A stretch of DNA of 37,492 nt from Acidobacteriaceae bacterium (GCA_025360645.1 JANYBT010000004.1:1-37492), one strand, 5' to 3'. Counted from the first letter of the stretch, positions 24,906-33,312 are shown. Made by a program: numbers and translations. Notes: generated by a model from the sequence alone, not told the origin.

Positions 24906-25619
24906 TTACAGCGTGGCGAGGGTGCCGGCGGGCGTGATCTGGAACACCGTGCCAGAATTGCCGGTCCCTCCGCTGGTCGTCGTGCCATAGAAGTTGCCGT
25001 CAGAGCCTTGCACCAGCCCGGCATAGGGATTAGACCCGTCGGTTCCGGTGAAGCGGTACAGCGTGGTGAGAACGCCGGCGGGCGTGATCTGGAACACGGT
25101 GCCGGATTGTGCGGTCCCTCCGTAGAACGTCGTCCCATAGAAATTGCCGTCGGAGCCTTGCACCAGCCCGGAATACGGTCGAGATCCGTGGGTTCCGCCG
25201 GTGAAGCTGTACATCGTAGCGATAGTACCGGCGGGCGTGATTTGGAAAGCGGTGCCAGAATTGCTGGTCCCTCCTAGAACCGTCGTGCCATAGAAGTTGC
25301 CGTCCGAGGCTTGCACCAGACTGCCATAGGGTTTAGCCCCGTCGGTTCCACCGGTGAAAGTGTACAGCGTGGTAAGAACGCTATCGGGGGTGATCTGGAA
25401 CACGGTGCCGGATTGTGTGGTGGTCCCTCCGTAGGTCGTGCCATAGAAGTTGCCGTCAGAGCCTTGCACCAGTCCGGCAACGGGAGTATCCCCGTCGGTT
25501 CCTCCGGTGAAGCCGTACAGCGTGGTGAGGGTTTGGGCGGGCGAGGTGATGGCTAAAGCCAGAAGCAAAACTATGGCCGCGCAAATCATCCGTAGAGTGC
25601 GAACGCTCGAAATATGCAT
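24906..25619 (-). CDS. Short exported GloVer-repeat protein
   Basis: 237 aa with a signal peptide (MHISSVRTLRMICAAIVLLL...SPAQ). The mature part is four tandem repeats of 50-51 residues, each with the pattern LTTLYxFTGGTDGxxPxxGL, VQGSDGNFYGTT, GG, SGTVFQITPAG. These are GloVer choice-of-anchor repeats and probably build propeller blades. The protein stops four residues into a fifth repeat (LATL), with no anchor domain, so it is shorter than most relatives and may be truncated. ATG at 25619 follows GGAGG at 5 nt; the frame continues upstream to 25772 without a signal peptide. The repeats are also similar at DNA level. It lies inside the tRNA-flanked segment. Confidence 0.8.
   Translation of the reverse strand: MHISSVRTLRMICAAIVLLLALAITSPAQTLTTLYGFTGGTDGDTPVAGLVQGSDGNFYGTTYGGTTTQSGTVFQITPDSVLTTLYTFTGGTDGAKPYGSLVQASDGNFYGTTVLGGTSNSGTAFQITPAGTIATMYSFTGGTHGSRPYSGLVQGSDGNFYGTTFYGGTAQSGTVFQITPAGVLTTLYRFTGTDGSNPYAGLVQGSDGNFYGTTTSGGTGNSGTVFQITPAGTLATL
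24910..25530 (-). repeat. Four tandem 150-153 bp repeats in the GloVer gene
   Basis: Phrases such as GTGCCATAGAAGTTGCCGTC and TTGCACCAG recur at about 153-bp spacing (150 bp once). The DNA similarity between units suggests recent duplication or gene conversion. Confidence 0.75.
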
Positions 25620-26001
25620 AAGTCCTCCAGTAAGGTCGCGGGAGCATGGGCTCCACTTGGGATCTCTCAACAAATCCGAAGCCTCGGCGGGGGATGTCGC
25701 TGACGAAGGAGCGATCCCGAGTGAAGGCGTCCCTAGCGTTCGGCGGTTACCACATCCTACAGTAGTTAACAAAATTTAAACTAAATTTATTTCCCTTCGC
25801 GCTGGGACATCGTGGGAAGGGTTAGACTCTGCAACGGGATGCGAGAGTGATAAACAAGTGGCACCGTTAGGACCGCACCCGCTGGCATATCCCCGCTAGT
25901 TCGGGAGGGCCCTTTCCCGGCACCCAGCCCGCGCGTCCGGCAATCGCTTTCTAAGTTCCGCCGCTCGTTTCGTTGTCTTTCGCTTGTGCGAATTCATTGG
26001 C
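25620..26001. other. Intergenic region between the GloVer gene and the peroxiredoxin-like gene
   Basis: About 380 bp. It includes an AT-rich patch (25765-25795) and the second copy of the 19-bp repeat at 25786-25804. The AT-rich patch could hold the GloVer gene promoter. No gene is visible. Confidence 0.5.
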
Positions 26002-26553
26002 CTAACTTTGAAAGTGATTCCGAATCGCCGTGATCCACTCCGACAACATGGGGATGTGAACTCTGCGTCGAATCGGCCGCGCATTGGCAGCACTTTGTAG
26101 CGAGTGGACAATCTCGAGGGCTGGAACGCGGGTCGCGACCGAGTCCACCGAAGCGTAACGGACTACCTGGTTGGGATCAATGACGAAGACGGCCGGTTTG
26201 GCGATGCCGCCTCTTTCTCGCGAGTTGTAGATATCCCAGTCCTTGACAACCCGTCGTTCGGTATCGCACAAAATCGGAAACGGCAAAGAGAGCTGAGTTC
26301 GCAAGGCCTCCGATGATTCGCACGGATCCACCGAAACAGCCACCAGGCTCGCGCCCGCCGACCTGATTTCCGAATAGTGTTCGCGATAATCCGCCAACTG
26401 GCGGAGGCAAAACGGTCACCAATTGCCGCGATAGAAGAGCAGAACCAGGCACCCCTCCTGGGAGACCAACTCGGACAAGCGCCTTGGCGCGCGTGTCGAG
26501 TCCAGCAACTCGAAGCCCCTCGCAATTTCCCCAGCGACAGGAACTTTTGGCAT
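26002..26553 (-). CDS. Predicted selenocysteine-containing peroxiredoxin-like protein (UxxC)
   Basis: Thiol/selenol peroxidase-like protein of the AhpC/TSA, Prx-like2 type; cytosolic, no signal peptide. The frame begins MPKVPVAGEIARGFELLDST and runs 183 codons to TAG at 26002, interrupted only by TGA at 26418-26416 (codon 46). The context is LVLLFYRGNW-[TGA]-PFCLRQLADYR; relatives have Cys there (W-C-P-F-C), the peroxidatic or redox Cys of the CxxC motif. Later segments are normal for the family: LVAVSVDPCESSEALR, FPILCDTERRVVKDW, KPAVFVIDPNQVVRYA. No frameshift is needed on either side. A SECIS-like hairpin follows at the right distance. The main alternative is a Cys-to-stop mutation (TGC to TGA) with translation of only a 45-aa stub. 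The ribosome-binding site before ATG 26553 is weak. The gene lies inside the tRNA-Asn-flanked segment, so it may have been acquired. Confidence 0.75.
26390..26405 (-). promoter_or_regulatory. Putative bacterial SECIS hairpin
   Basis: Read on the minus strand, TCCGCC-AGTT-GGCGGA: six perfect pairs, tetraloop AGTT with G at position 2. Sixteen nucleotides separate the TGA from the loop, at the short end of the 16-37 nt range described for bacterial SECIS elements and close to the spacing in E. coli fdhF. It lies within the coding region, as expected in bacteria. The stem also encodes residues R51-A54, so coding constraint alone could create part of it. Confidence 0.6.
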
Positions 26554-26628
26554 GGAATCATTCTACCCGCGAGATGGAGAGCCTGAGGATCAAGGGAGCG
26601 AGGGAACGCGCCAACTGACTGAAAAGAA

Positions 26629-26703
<75 letters not shown>

Positions 26704-26792
26704 GTGCGGTGGAGGAAACGCAGATTCGCGTTTTCGGATTCCACTACCAAAATCATACCATCCGCTGCGCTTCTTGAAAACACCGCGACCGG

Positions 26793-29438
26793 CTACTTTG
26801 GGGCTGGCGAACCAGCATGCTGGCTGAGCCACGCGGCCAACTGCGGCGTCTGCTGCGCCTTCAAGTCGATGCAAGCGCCGATTCTCTCAATCGACTGCTG
26901 CATGGTGCGCTCCGCCTGCGCCGGCTTGTGCTCGGTGAAGAAGCTCTTCACTTCCTCTCGTTTTTCCGCGTCGCAAAACACCGAGGTGGACTGGACGATG
27001 GCCGCCCCGGTAAACGGACCAGCATTTTTCTCCACCTCGCTCCAATGAGCGCGGACAAAGTTCCAGGCGGTCTCGCTGGTCGAGCGGTTTTGCATCACCT
27101 CGCTGAGCAGTCGCAGCTTGTCCTGCACTCGCACGTCATCGGTAAGAGCGAATTTGAGCGTGCGGTCCGCGAGCGCCGCGTCGGAGAACTGCGGCAGCGC
27201 ATCCAGATAAAGGTAGTATTCTTCCGGCGTGGCCGCTTTCTTCATGCGGTCGAGCATGCGATTGTACAAAGCCGCGTCGCCGTGCGTGGCGGCCAGTCCG
27301 AAAGCCGTTCCCACCAGAGTTGAATCGACCGAGCCCGGCTTCTCCAACGCCTGGTCGGTGAGTTGCTGCGCTTGTTTGAGCGCCTCAGGATCGTGGCCCA
27401 CGGCTCCCATGGTGTACATTATCTGCCCACGCAGAGAGCGGTTCTCATCGCTTTCGCCCGGCTTGGACTGCCAGCCCAAATCCTTTGCCGCGGGCGCCAG
27501 CATCTGACGCACCCAGCTGCGGAAGGCGTCGCGGTCGGCTTCGGTGGTCAGGTAGTCAGCCAGAAATTCCATTTGCTCCAGGTATTCGGCGAGCACCGGC
27601 CGACTGCGCTCCGGACGCAACCCTTCGCCCAACGCCAGATAGTCGCCGACGCTTTGCCGCCCGACCCGCACCGAAGCCCACGTGTCACCGATCAGGATAA
27701 TGCGCTCCGCCGGCGTCAGGTCGGTCTCGATCACCGCGGCGATGGCATTGATGTCATCCGCCTCATAGCCGGAGCGGTAGAACCCGCTCGCGCCGGCATT
27801 TGAAAACACCCAGGGAGCGCAACCCTTGAAGGGGAGCGTCGCCTGCTTTTCGGTCAGCAGGTCGCAAGAGGTCGTCGGTTTCTCGCCCTGCTTCACCGCC
27901 CCGCGCTTCACGCACACTGGGATCTGCCACAGCTCGCTTGATTTATCGGCATTGAACTGTTCCCGGTCGTACACATAGCGCTGCTGCGCGAGCGTGACCG
28001 TGGACTTCTTTTTCTTTACGTCGCACTCGCTTTTCACTGCCACAAACGGGGTGCCGGGCTGGTTCACAAACGTCGGCATGATCTTATCCACCGGGCGCTG
28101 CGAGACTCTGGCCAGGGTGCTCCAGAAATCTTCGGCAGTCGCATTGCCATAGGCGTGCTGTTTCAGATACTCGTTCACCCCGGCGCGAAAGGTCTCTGGC
28201 CCCAGGTAGGCTTCCAACATCCGCAGCACCGCCGCCGTCTTGCCGTAAGCGATCCCGTCAAAGAGTTCGATGATTTGCGCTGGAGTGTCGGCGGCTTGAT
28301 GAATGGGCCGTGTGTTCAATAGCGAGTCCACCCGCAAAGAGGCATTGGTGCCGGCAACATCATCGAGTTCCACGTTCCACTCCGGTTTCCATGCCGCCAC
28401 CGGCTTGGACTCCATCCAGGTCGCGAAGCCTTCGTTCAGCCAGATGTCGTCCCACCATTTCATGGTCACCAGATCGCCAAACCACTGATGCGCCATCTCA
28501 TGGGCCAAAACGCCCGCCACCGCTTTGTGCAGGCCCACCGACCCGTGCTCGTCGTCAATCTGCAGAATCACTTCCCGGAACGTGATGCAGGCGGTGTTTT
28601 CCATGGCGCCGGCGGCGAAGTCGGGCAGGCCGATCAAGTCCAATTTCTCAAACGGATACTTGATTCCAAAATAGCGGTTGTAATATTTCAGGATGTACTC
28701 GGCGGAGTTCAGCGCGAAGCGGTCCATCTCTTTCTTGCCAGGGGTGGCCCACACCCGGATGGGAATACCGTCGGCCTCGCCTTGTATGTATTCAAACTCG
28801 CCCACGGCCACGGCCACCAGGTAAGACGACATGCGCGGCGAGGTGGAAAGGGTTACGGTATGCTTCCCTTCCCCGGGCCCGGGCTTGTCGGCGATGACTT
28901 TGCCGTTGGAGATGACGGCATGTTTTTTGTCGGCGATGACGGTGATGTCGAAGGTGGCCTTGAAGGCGGGCTCATCAAACGAAGGGAATGCGCGCCGGGC
29001 ATCGGTCGCCTCAAATTGAGTGACGGCATACTTGCGGCCCTTTTCGTCCTTGCCCAAATAGAATCCGCGCAACTCGTTGTTGAGAATTCCGGAGTAGTGA
29101 ATCTGGACCGTCACGCCACCCTCGGCCAAAGGCTTCGGAACGCTCAGGGTCGCCATCTCTTTGTCTTTGTCGAGCGTCACTTTGGCGGTCTGGGTTTCGC
29201 CATTGCTGGTGATGGTCACGGTCTGGAAGTCAATGTCCACCGCATTGAGCACGATTTCCGTCGACGGCTTCAGCAGGTTGATTGCAATGATCTCGTCGCC
29301 GGTGAACTTGTCATGCTCAAAATCTGGCGCGAAGGTCAGCTTGTAGTTCTGGGGAACCGCGGTCTGCGGCAAGCGTTGGGCCGCTGAGAAAGTTGCGGCA
29401 AGGCAAAGCGCCGCCAGAAAAACAAGAATGAGTTTCAT
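26793..29438 (-). CDS. Exported M1-family zinc aminopeptidase
   Basis: Zinc metallopeptidase that removes N-terminal residues from peptides; exported by a signal peptide (MKLILVFLAALCLAATFSAAQ). It has 881 aa: an N-terminal beta domain, then the catalytic domain with the substrate-binding GAMEN at 277-281 and HEMAHQWFGDLVTMKWWDDI with zinc ligands H313, H317 and E336 and catalytic E314. A C-terminal ERAP1-like helical domain follows. ATG at 29438 has AAGGAG upstream; the frame extends to 29507 but would place 23 residues before the signal. It probably takes part in peptide scavenging. The tRNA-Asn gene lies 90 bp after its stop. Confidence 0.93.
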   Translation of the reverse strand: MKLILVFLAALCLAATFSAAQRLPQTAVPQNYKLTFAPDFEHDKFTGDEIIAINLLKPSTEIVLNAVDIDFQTVTITSNGETQTAKVTLDKDKEMATLSVPKPLAEGGVTVQIHYSGILNNELRGFYLGKDEKGRKYAVTQFEATDARRAFPSFDEPAFKATFDITVIADKKHAVISNGKVIADKPGPGEGKHTVTLSTSPRMSSYLVAVAVGEFEYIQGEADGIPIRVWATPGKKEMDRFALNSAEYILKYYNRYFGIKYPFEKLDLIGLPDFAAGAMENTACITFREVILQIDDEHGSVGLHKAVAGVLAHEMAHQWFGDLVTMKWWDDIWLNEGFATWMESKPVAAWKPEWNVELDDVAGTNASLRVDSLLNTRPIHQAADTPAQIIELFDGIAYGKTAAVLRMLEAYLGPETFRAGVNEYLKQHAYGNATAEDFWSTLARVSQRPVDKIMPTFVNQPGTPFVAVKSECDVKKKKSTVTLAQQRYVYDREQFNADKSSELWQIPVCVKRGAVKQGEKPTTSCDLLTEKQATLPFKGCAPWVFSNAGASGFYRSGYEADDINAIAAVIETDLTPAERIILIGDTWASVRVGRQSVGDYLALGEGLRPERSRPVLAEYLEQMEFLADYLTTEADRDAFRSWVRQMLAPAAKDLGWQSKPGESDENRSLRGQIMYTMGAVGHDPEALKQAQQLTDQALEKPGSVDSTLVGTAFGLAATHGDAALYNRMLDRMKKAATPEEYYLYLDALPQFSDAALADRTLKFALTDDVRVQDKLRLLSEVMQNRSTSETAWNFVRAHWSEVEKNAGPFTGAAIVQSTSVFCDAEKREEVKSFFTEHKPAQAERTMQQSIERIGACIDLKAQQTPQLAAWLSQHAGSPAPK

Positions 29439-29525
29439 GATTCTCCTTGATGATGGACGATGGACCACGATGATCAACAATAATCGGAACTCGAGCCGCA
29501 GGCTCACTTGCCCGGCGAACCGGAT

Positions 29526-30812
29526 TCAGCGCATCTGCCCGCTGTCTGCCACCACCATGCCATTGGCAATGGTGAGCACACACCGGTTCACCCCGAACCA
29601 GTAGGCTATCTCACGATAATCCCTGACATCGAAAACTGCCAAATCCGCGTCCTTGCCCGGCTCGAGGCTTCCCTTGCGATCGGCGACCCGCAAGGACCAC
29701 GCCCCGTTGATGGTCGCGGCGGCAATTGCTTCCGCTGGCGTCATCTTCATGTGGGTGCAGGCCAGCGACATCGCCATCGGGATGCTCAGCGTGGGCGAAG
29801 TGCCGGGGTTGTAGTCCGACGCTAACGCCACCGGCACTCCGGCGTCAATGAACTTGCGTGCCGGCGGATACTCCTTGAGGCCGAGGAAATAATTTGCGCC
29901 GGGCACCAGCGTTGCGACCGTATTGCCGGCTGCGAGCGCTCGGATGTCCGGGTTGGCCACGTGATCCATATGATCGAACGAGGCCGGGTCGAAACGGAGG
30001 AACGGCGCCAGCCGGGTCTCGCTCAACTGGCCCATGTGGGCTCGCGTGTTGAGTCCGTGGGCGGTGGCGGCGGCGAATATTCTCTCCGTCTCGGCCGCAG
30101 TGAAGGCGCCCTGGTCGCAGAATACGTCCACGAATTGCGCGAGCTTCTTTTTCGCGGTCTGCGGGATCATTTCATTACAGACGAGCTCGACATACTTTCG
30201 TGAGCGGCCTTGGTATTCCGGCGGGACCACATGCGCACCCAGCAGCGTCGCCACCACGGATCCCGGCCATGCCCGCGCCGCGGCCCGAATCGCCTGCAGC
30301 GACTTCATTTCCGACTCCAAGCTCAGCCCATAGCCAGATTTGGCTTCGACCGTAGTGGTGCCGTGCGCGGCCATGGCTTCCAAGGCTTCGGTGACGCGCT
30401 GGACCAGGAATGGCTTGGTGGCTTTGCGCACTGCGGCGATGCTCGATCGAATGCCGCCACCGGCTTCGGCGATCTCTTCATAAGTGGCGCCGGTGATGCG
30501 TTTTTCAAAATCCACCAACCGCGGCGCCGCAAATACGGGATGGGTATGCGAATCCACGAACCCGGGCAGAACCACCATGCGGGAACAATCAATCTTTGCG
30601 ATCTGCTTGCGATTTTGCTTCACCCAAGGGTCGCGCAGAGCATCTTTGGTAGCGCCGACCGAAACGATCTTGCCGCCCAGGCACAGAACCGCGGCGTCTT
30701 CGAGAATCGCGAGATCGGAAAGGTCGCGGCCACGGCGGGGGCCGGCGTGCGCTGAGCGTAGAGTGAGGAGCTGGGGGATGTTGAGCAGTAGCAGTGGTAA
30801 GGCCGTTCCCAT
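29526..30812 (-). CDS. hutI: Imidazolonepropionase
   Basis: Hydrolyses 4-imidazolone-5-propionate to N-formimino-L-glutamate, the third step of histidine breakdown. A metal-dependent amidohydrolase of about 428 aa: GFVDSHTHPVF supplies the first metal-binding His pair, then EAKSGYGLSLESEMK, the TLLGAHVVPPEY segment and DYNPGTSPTLSIPMAM, all typical of HutI. No other hut genes are here, so the pathway is dispersed. The start is uncertain: ATG at 30812 has a poor ribosome-binding site, and a TTG nine nt upstream or the longer frame to 30872 is possible. Confidence 0.92.
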   Translation of the reverse strand: MGTALPLLLLNIPQLLTLRSAHAGPRRGRDLSDLAILEDAAVLCLGGKIVSVGATKDALRDPWVKQNRKQIAKIDCSRMVVLPGFVDSHTHPVFAAPRLVDFEKRITGATYEEIAEAGGGIRSSIAAVRKATKPFLVQRVTEALEAMAAHGTTTVEAKSGYGLSLESEMKSLQAIRAAARAWPGSVVATLLGAHVVPPEYQGRSRKYVELVCNEMIPQTAKKKLAQFVDVFCDQGAFTAAETERIFAAATAHGLNTRAHMGQLSETRLAPFLRFDPASFDHMDHVANPDIRALAAGNTVATLVPGANYFLGLKEYPPARKFIDAGVPVALASDYNPGTSPTLSIPMAMSLACTHMKMTPAEAIAAATINGAWSLRVADRKGSLEPGKDADLAVFDVRDYREIAYWFGVNRCVLTIANGMVVADSGQMR

Positions 30813-30935
30813 TTTCGCCAAAACTGTTGCCCTCGCTACCCTATGATAATCCGCTTCTCCGAAGAGCAACACCGCAACGTGACCGTGGGGCGGCTGCCGA
30901 TCATTCCTGCTTGAGCGAACCTGCAGAGCGCCGAA

Positions 30936-31361
30936 CTAATTTTGCGGCAGGGGCGCCAGATCCGGGTCCACCCATTGAGTCTTCGCGAGATCTGACATGA
31001 CGTGTTCGCGGGAGTAATGCTGGAACAGCAAGTTCTTGTCGCCGTGCAAGCGCACCAGTTCGTTGATGCGCGCCGGCAAACTGTCAGAGGGATGGCTTTT
31101 CAGAAATATCCAGGTAGTCACCAGCCAGAAGCGCGTGATGGTTTCGTGGTACGCCGTCACCCTGTAGTGCTCGGTGAAGCGCAGCAGGCTTGCTCGCATG
31201 TGGTCGAGAGCGTCCGCTGGCGGGTATTGCGTCAGGTACCACGCGGCCACCGTCAGATGGTGTGCGTGGGTAAATTCGTTGGCGGAGTATTCGCAGTCCG
31301 CAAACTTGCGAACCACTTCAGCGATTTCCGCGACAGTTTGGTAGCCGGCAAATTCCTGCAT
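30936..31361 (-). CDS. Conserved hypothetical protein with His-rich motifs
   Basis: 141 aa, cytosolic, mostly helical. Visible motifs are FTHAHHLTVAAWYLTQYP (about 30-47) and the later AYHETITRFW. The pattern H-x-x-H-H ... Y-H-E-T occurs in a family of small unnamed proteins in several soil bacteria. The paired His and Glu residues could bind metal, but no activity is known to me. It begins 25 bp after the stop of the YncE-like gene on the same strand, so the two may be co-transcribed. The ribosome-binding site is weak. Confidence 0.65.
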   Translation of the reverse strand: MQEFAGYQTVAEIAEVVRKFADCEYSANEFTHAHHLTVAAWYLTQYPPADALDHMRASLLRFTEHYRVTAYHETITRFWLVTTWIFLKSHPSDSLPARINELVRLHGDKNLLFQHYSREHVMSDLAKTQWVDPDLAPLPQN

Positions 31362-31386
31362 CGGACTTTCAGGGTGCCGTCTCTGG

Positions 31387-32544
31387 TTATTTCTCCGCAG
31401 CCTTGGTCAGAACGAACGCCTTCACCGCGACCTGATTGGGTTGCATGCCGGCGGGGATGATGGTGAGCAGAGAGTATTCGGACGGGTCCAGCTTCTTGGG
31501 CTGGCGTTTTTGAATCACCGTCACTTCCCCCGACCCGGAATTGAGCACCAGCAAATAGTTCTGGCTTTGCGAGAGCGCGACCGCGTCTGGTCCGGCGCCC
31601 ACCGGAAGCACAGCAATCACTTTGCCGATATCCACGTCATACACCGCCACGCTCTGGGAGCCGAGGTTGCTGACATAGAGCCGCGAATTGTCGGCGGAGA
31701 CGACTGCTCGCGTGGGCCGGGTGCCGATCAGAAATGAGCCAGAGACTTCATTGGAAGTGGTCTCGATGGTGGAGACGCTATCGGAGTCGAAGTTACACAC
31801 GAAGAGCTCTCCGCCATCGGGTTTCAAAGCCAAGCTGATGGGAGAGCGGCCCACATCCAGCAGCGCGAGCACTGCGGCGCGCTTCAGGTCAATCGCGGCC
31901 ACCTGGTTCGAGCCCGAACAAGCAACGAAGGCTTTGCTGGAGTCGGGCAGGATGGCGATGTCGGTGGGCTGATGGCAGACGGTGATGGTGGACCGCACCG
32001 CGAGTTTGGCGGTGCTAATCAGCGTGACCGAGTCGCCGTTGCGGTTAGACACGACGACCGTCTGGTTGTCTGGCGCGATCCGGGCCAGGCCGGGAGAGGC
32101 TCCGACGCGAATGGTGGCGACGACGCTGCGCCGGACGAGATCGAGCGCAGAGACATTGTCAGATCCGGAGTTGGCGACGTAGGCGCGCAAGCCGTCGGGC
32201 GAGACGTCCAGAAAGTACGGATGCCCGTGCACTCCGATGGTGGCGACCAGTTGGTTGCGCTCGGCGTCAATCACGCTGACGTTGTTTGACGCGGAATTGA
32301 CCACGTAGATTTCATTCTTCTTCGGGTTGGCGGCGACGCCAGTGGGACCGCTGCCGACGGGGATGGTGCGCGCCAGTTGATACGAGCGCAGGTCAATCAC
32401 GCTGACCGAGTTGGCCTTGCCATTGGTGATGTAGGCGAACTCGCGGTACAGCGCGGCGTCGGCGGGGATGCGATGTTGGTAGAACCACCAACCGAGCGCG
32501 ATGCCAGCCACCGCGACCAAGACCGGGATGAAGATTCTTTTCAA
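31387..32544 (-). CDS. Membrane-anchored YncE-like (YVTN) beta-propeller protein
   Basis: 385 aa. A single N-terminal hydrophobic segment (KRIFIPVLVAVAGIALGWWF) acts as signal or anchor. The rest is a run of about seven propeller blades of the YVTN/YncE type, for example FAYITNGKANSVSVIDLRSY, IYVVNSASNNVSVIDAERNQ, AYVANSGSDNVSALDLVRRS and LYVSNLGSQSVAVYDVDIGK. Such proteins act as periplasmic or surface scaffolds or binding proteins; no catalytic residues are evident. It lies upstream of the His-rich hypothetical gene. Confidence 0.88.
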   Translation of the reverse strand: MKRIFIPVLVAVAGIALGWWFYQHRIPADAALYREFAYITNGKANSVSVIDLRSYQLARTIPVGSGPTGVAANPKKNEIYVVNSASNNVSVIDAERNQLVATIGVHGHPYFLDVSPDGLRAYVANSGSDNVSALDLVRRSVVATIRVGASPGLARIAPDNQTVVVSNRNGDSVTLISTAKLAVRSTITVCHQPTDIAILPDSSKAFVACSGSNQVAAIDLKRAAVLALLDVGRSPISLALKPDGGELFVCNFDSDSVSTIETTSNEVSGSFLIGTRPTRAVVSADNSRLYVSNLGSQSVAVYDVDIGKVIAVLPVGAGPDAVALSQSQNYLLVLNSGSGEVTVIQKRQPKKLDPSEYSLLTIIPAGMQPNQVAVKAFVLTKAAEK

Positions 32545-32602
32545 TCGAGTGAACCGTGGGCAGTGACTTAATTTGGACTAAGGGTAGTGGGCGGCTTTGG
32601 AA

Positions 32603-33025
32603 TTATGATCGGTAAAGGCGTTCTAGCTCAAGTCGGAGTTCCGTCGGATCGAAGACAATCTTGAAATTCTCGAAGAATCCACTCATCCCCAACAGTCCCG
32701 CGATCGGAAGTTGGTCGGAAAAACCAGCGCGAGTCGCGATAATGCCGCCCAGAGCATACAGGGATATATCGTGAAGAAAAATCTTCGTCGCTCCCGCCGC
32801 GCCTAGCGTTTCAGCTTCTTCCCCCTGCTCAATGTCCAAACCAATTGCCCGCCCGATGTCCGCATGGAAGAGGCATAGCGATGCCCCCGAATCAACAATC
32901 GCGTCGAATCGCTTGGATCGTGGGGCATTCTTCTCGGGACTGGCGATGTTCACCGGAATCGAAGCGGCGTAATAAAAGCCGCCGGGCGCTTGCGGGGCAG
33001 GGTACTTCTTGTAAGGTATTTTCAG
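32603..33025 (-). CDS. Retropepsin-like aspartic protease, start uncertain
   Basis: Small cytosolic aspartic protease-like protein. The catalytic motif FDAIVDSGASLCLF carries the D-S/T-G signature, followed by the flap and hydrophobic ILGM-like segment (IAGLLGMSGFF), as in single-lobe, dimerising retropepsin-like bacterial proteins. A GTG at 32953 gives 116 aa, but the family-like sequence extends upstream (LKIPYKKYPAPQAPGGFYYA) as far as an in-frame TAA at 33029. The only codons before it are ATC and CTG. I propose CTG at 33025, coupled to the stop of the preceding gene; this gives 140 aa. If GTG 32953 is right, the upstream similarity has to be explained otherwise. Confidence 0.6.
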   Translation of the reverse strand: MKIPYKKYPAPQAPGGFYYAASIPVNIASPEKNAPRSKRFDAIVDSGASLCLFHADIGRAIGLDIEQGEEAETLGAAGATKIFLHDISLYALGGIIATRAGFSDQLPIAGLLGMSGFFENFKIVFDPTELRLELERLYRS

Positions 33026-33028
33026 GAT

Positions 33029-33220
33029 TTACACCGAAATGGGCATCCATTTTTTAGGTGTCTTCACTAAGACAGGATCAGAGACGCCCGCGCTTTCACT
33101 TTTTTTCACGACGTCCTCGTACGAATTGCCCACTGCGATTAAAGTGGTCTCATCTTCTGATAGCGCGATCCAGCTATCCAGCGGAGCGGATTTCAGAACT
33201 TCAAAACGAAGGTCGTTCAT
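33029..33220 (-). CDS. DUF5678-like small protein
   Basis: 63 aa: MNDLRFEVLKSAPLDSWIAL, then SEDETTLIAVGNSYEDVVKKSESAGVSDPVLVKTPKKW. The order 'trp-x-ala-leu, short hairpin, val-x-val-gly, helix with glu, asp-pro-val-leu' fits DUF5678, small proteins often encoded just before retropepsin-like aspartic proteases. The pairing may be functional (regulator, substrate or partner), but this is inference. GAG lies 6 nt before the ATG. Its stop TAA is in the same frame as, and directly adjacent to, the protease sequence. Confidence 0.6.
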   Translation of the reverse strand: MNDLRFEVLKSAPLDSWIALSEDETTLIAVGNSYEDVVKKSESAGVSDPVLVKTPKKWMPISV

Positions 33221-33312
33221 AATTGTCTCTGCCTTTTATTAGACCCTTCACAGTAGCTTAGGGTTGCAACCGCGTCAACAGAGCCAAAGTTTCGGTAGTG
33301 GCTGCGGTGGCG

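Noticed and set aside
24910-25530. CRISPR-like array
   Set aside because: The repeats are coding units of about 153 bp with no spacers and lie in frame in the GloVer gene.
26002-26397. Peroxiredoxin-like gene starting after the TGA, at TTG 26397
   Set aside because: This would drop the first strand and the whole CxxC active site, although the DNA upstream of the TGA still codes for them in the same frame.
26163-26561. Alternative reading of the peroxiredoxin region as a frame starting at 26561
   Set aside because: That frame has no family-like sequence; the frame from ATG 26553 matches AhpC/TSA proteins throughout, apart from the TGA.
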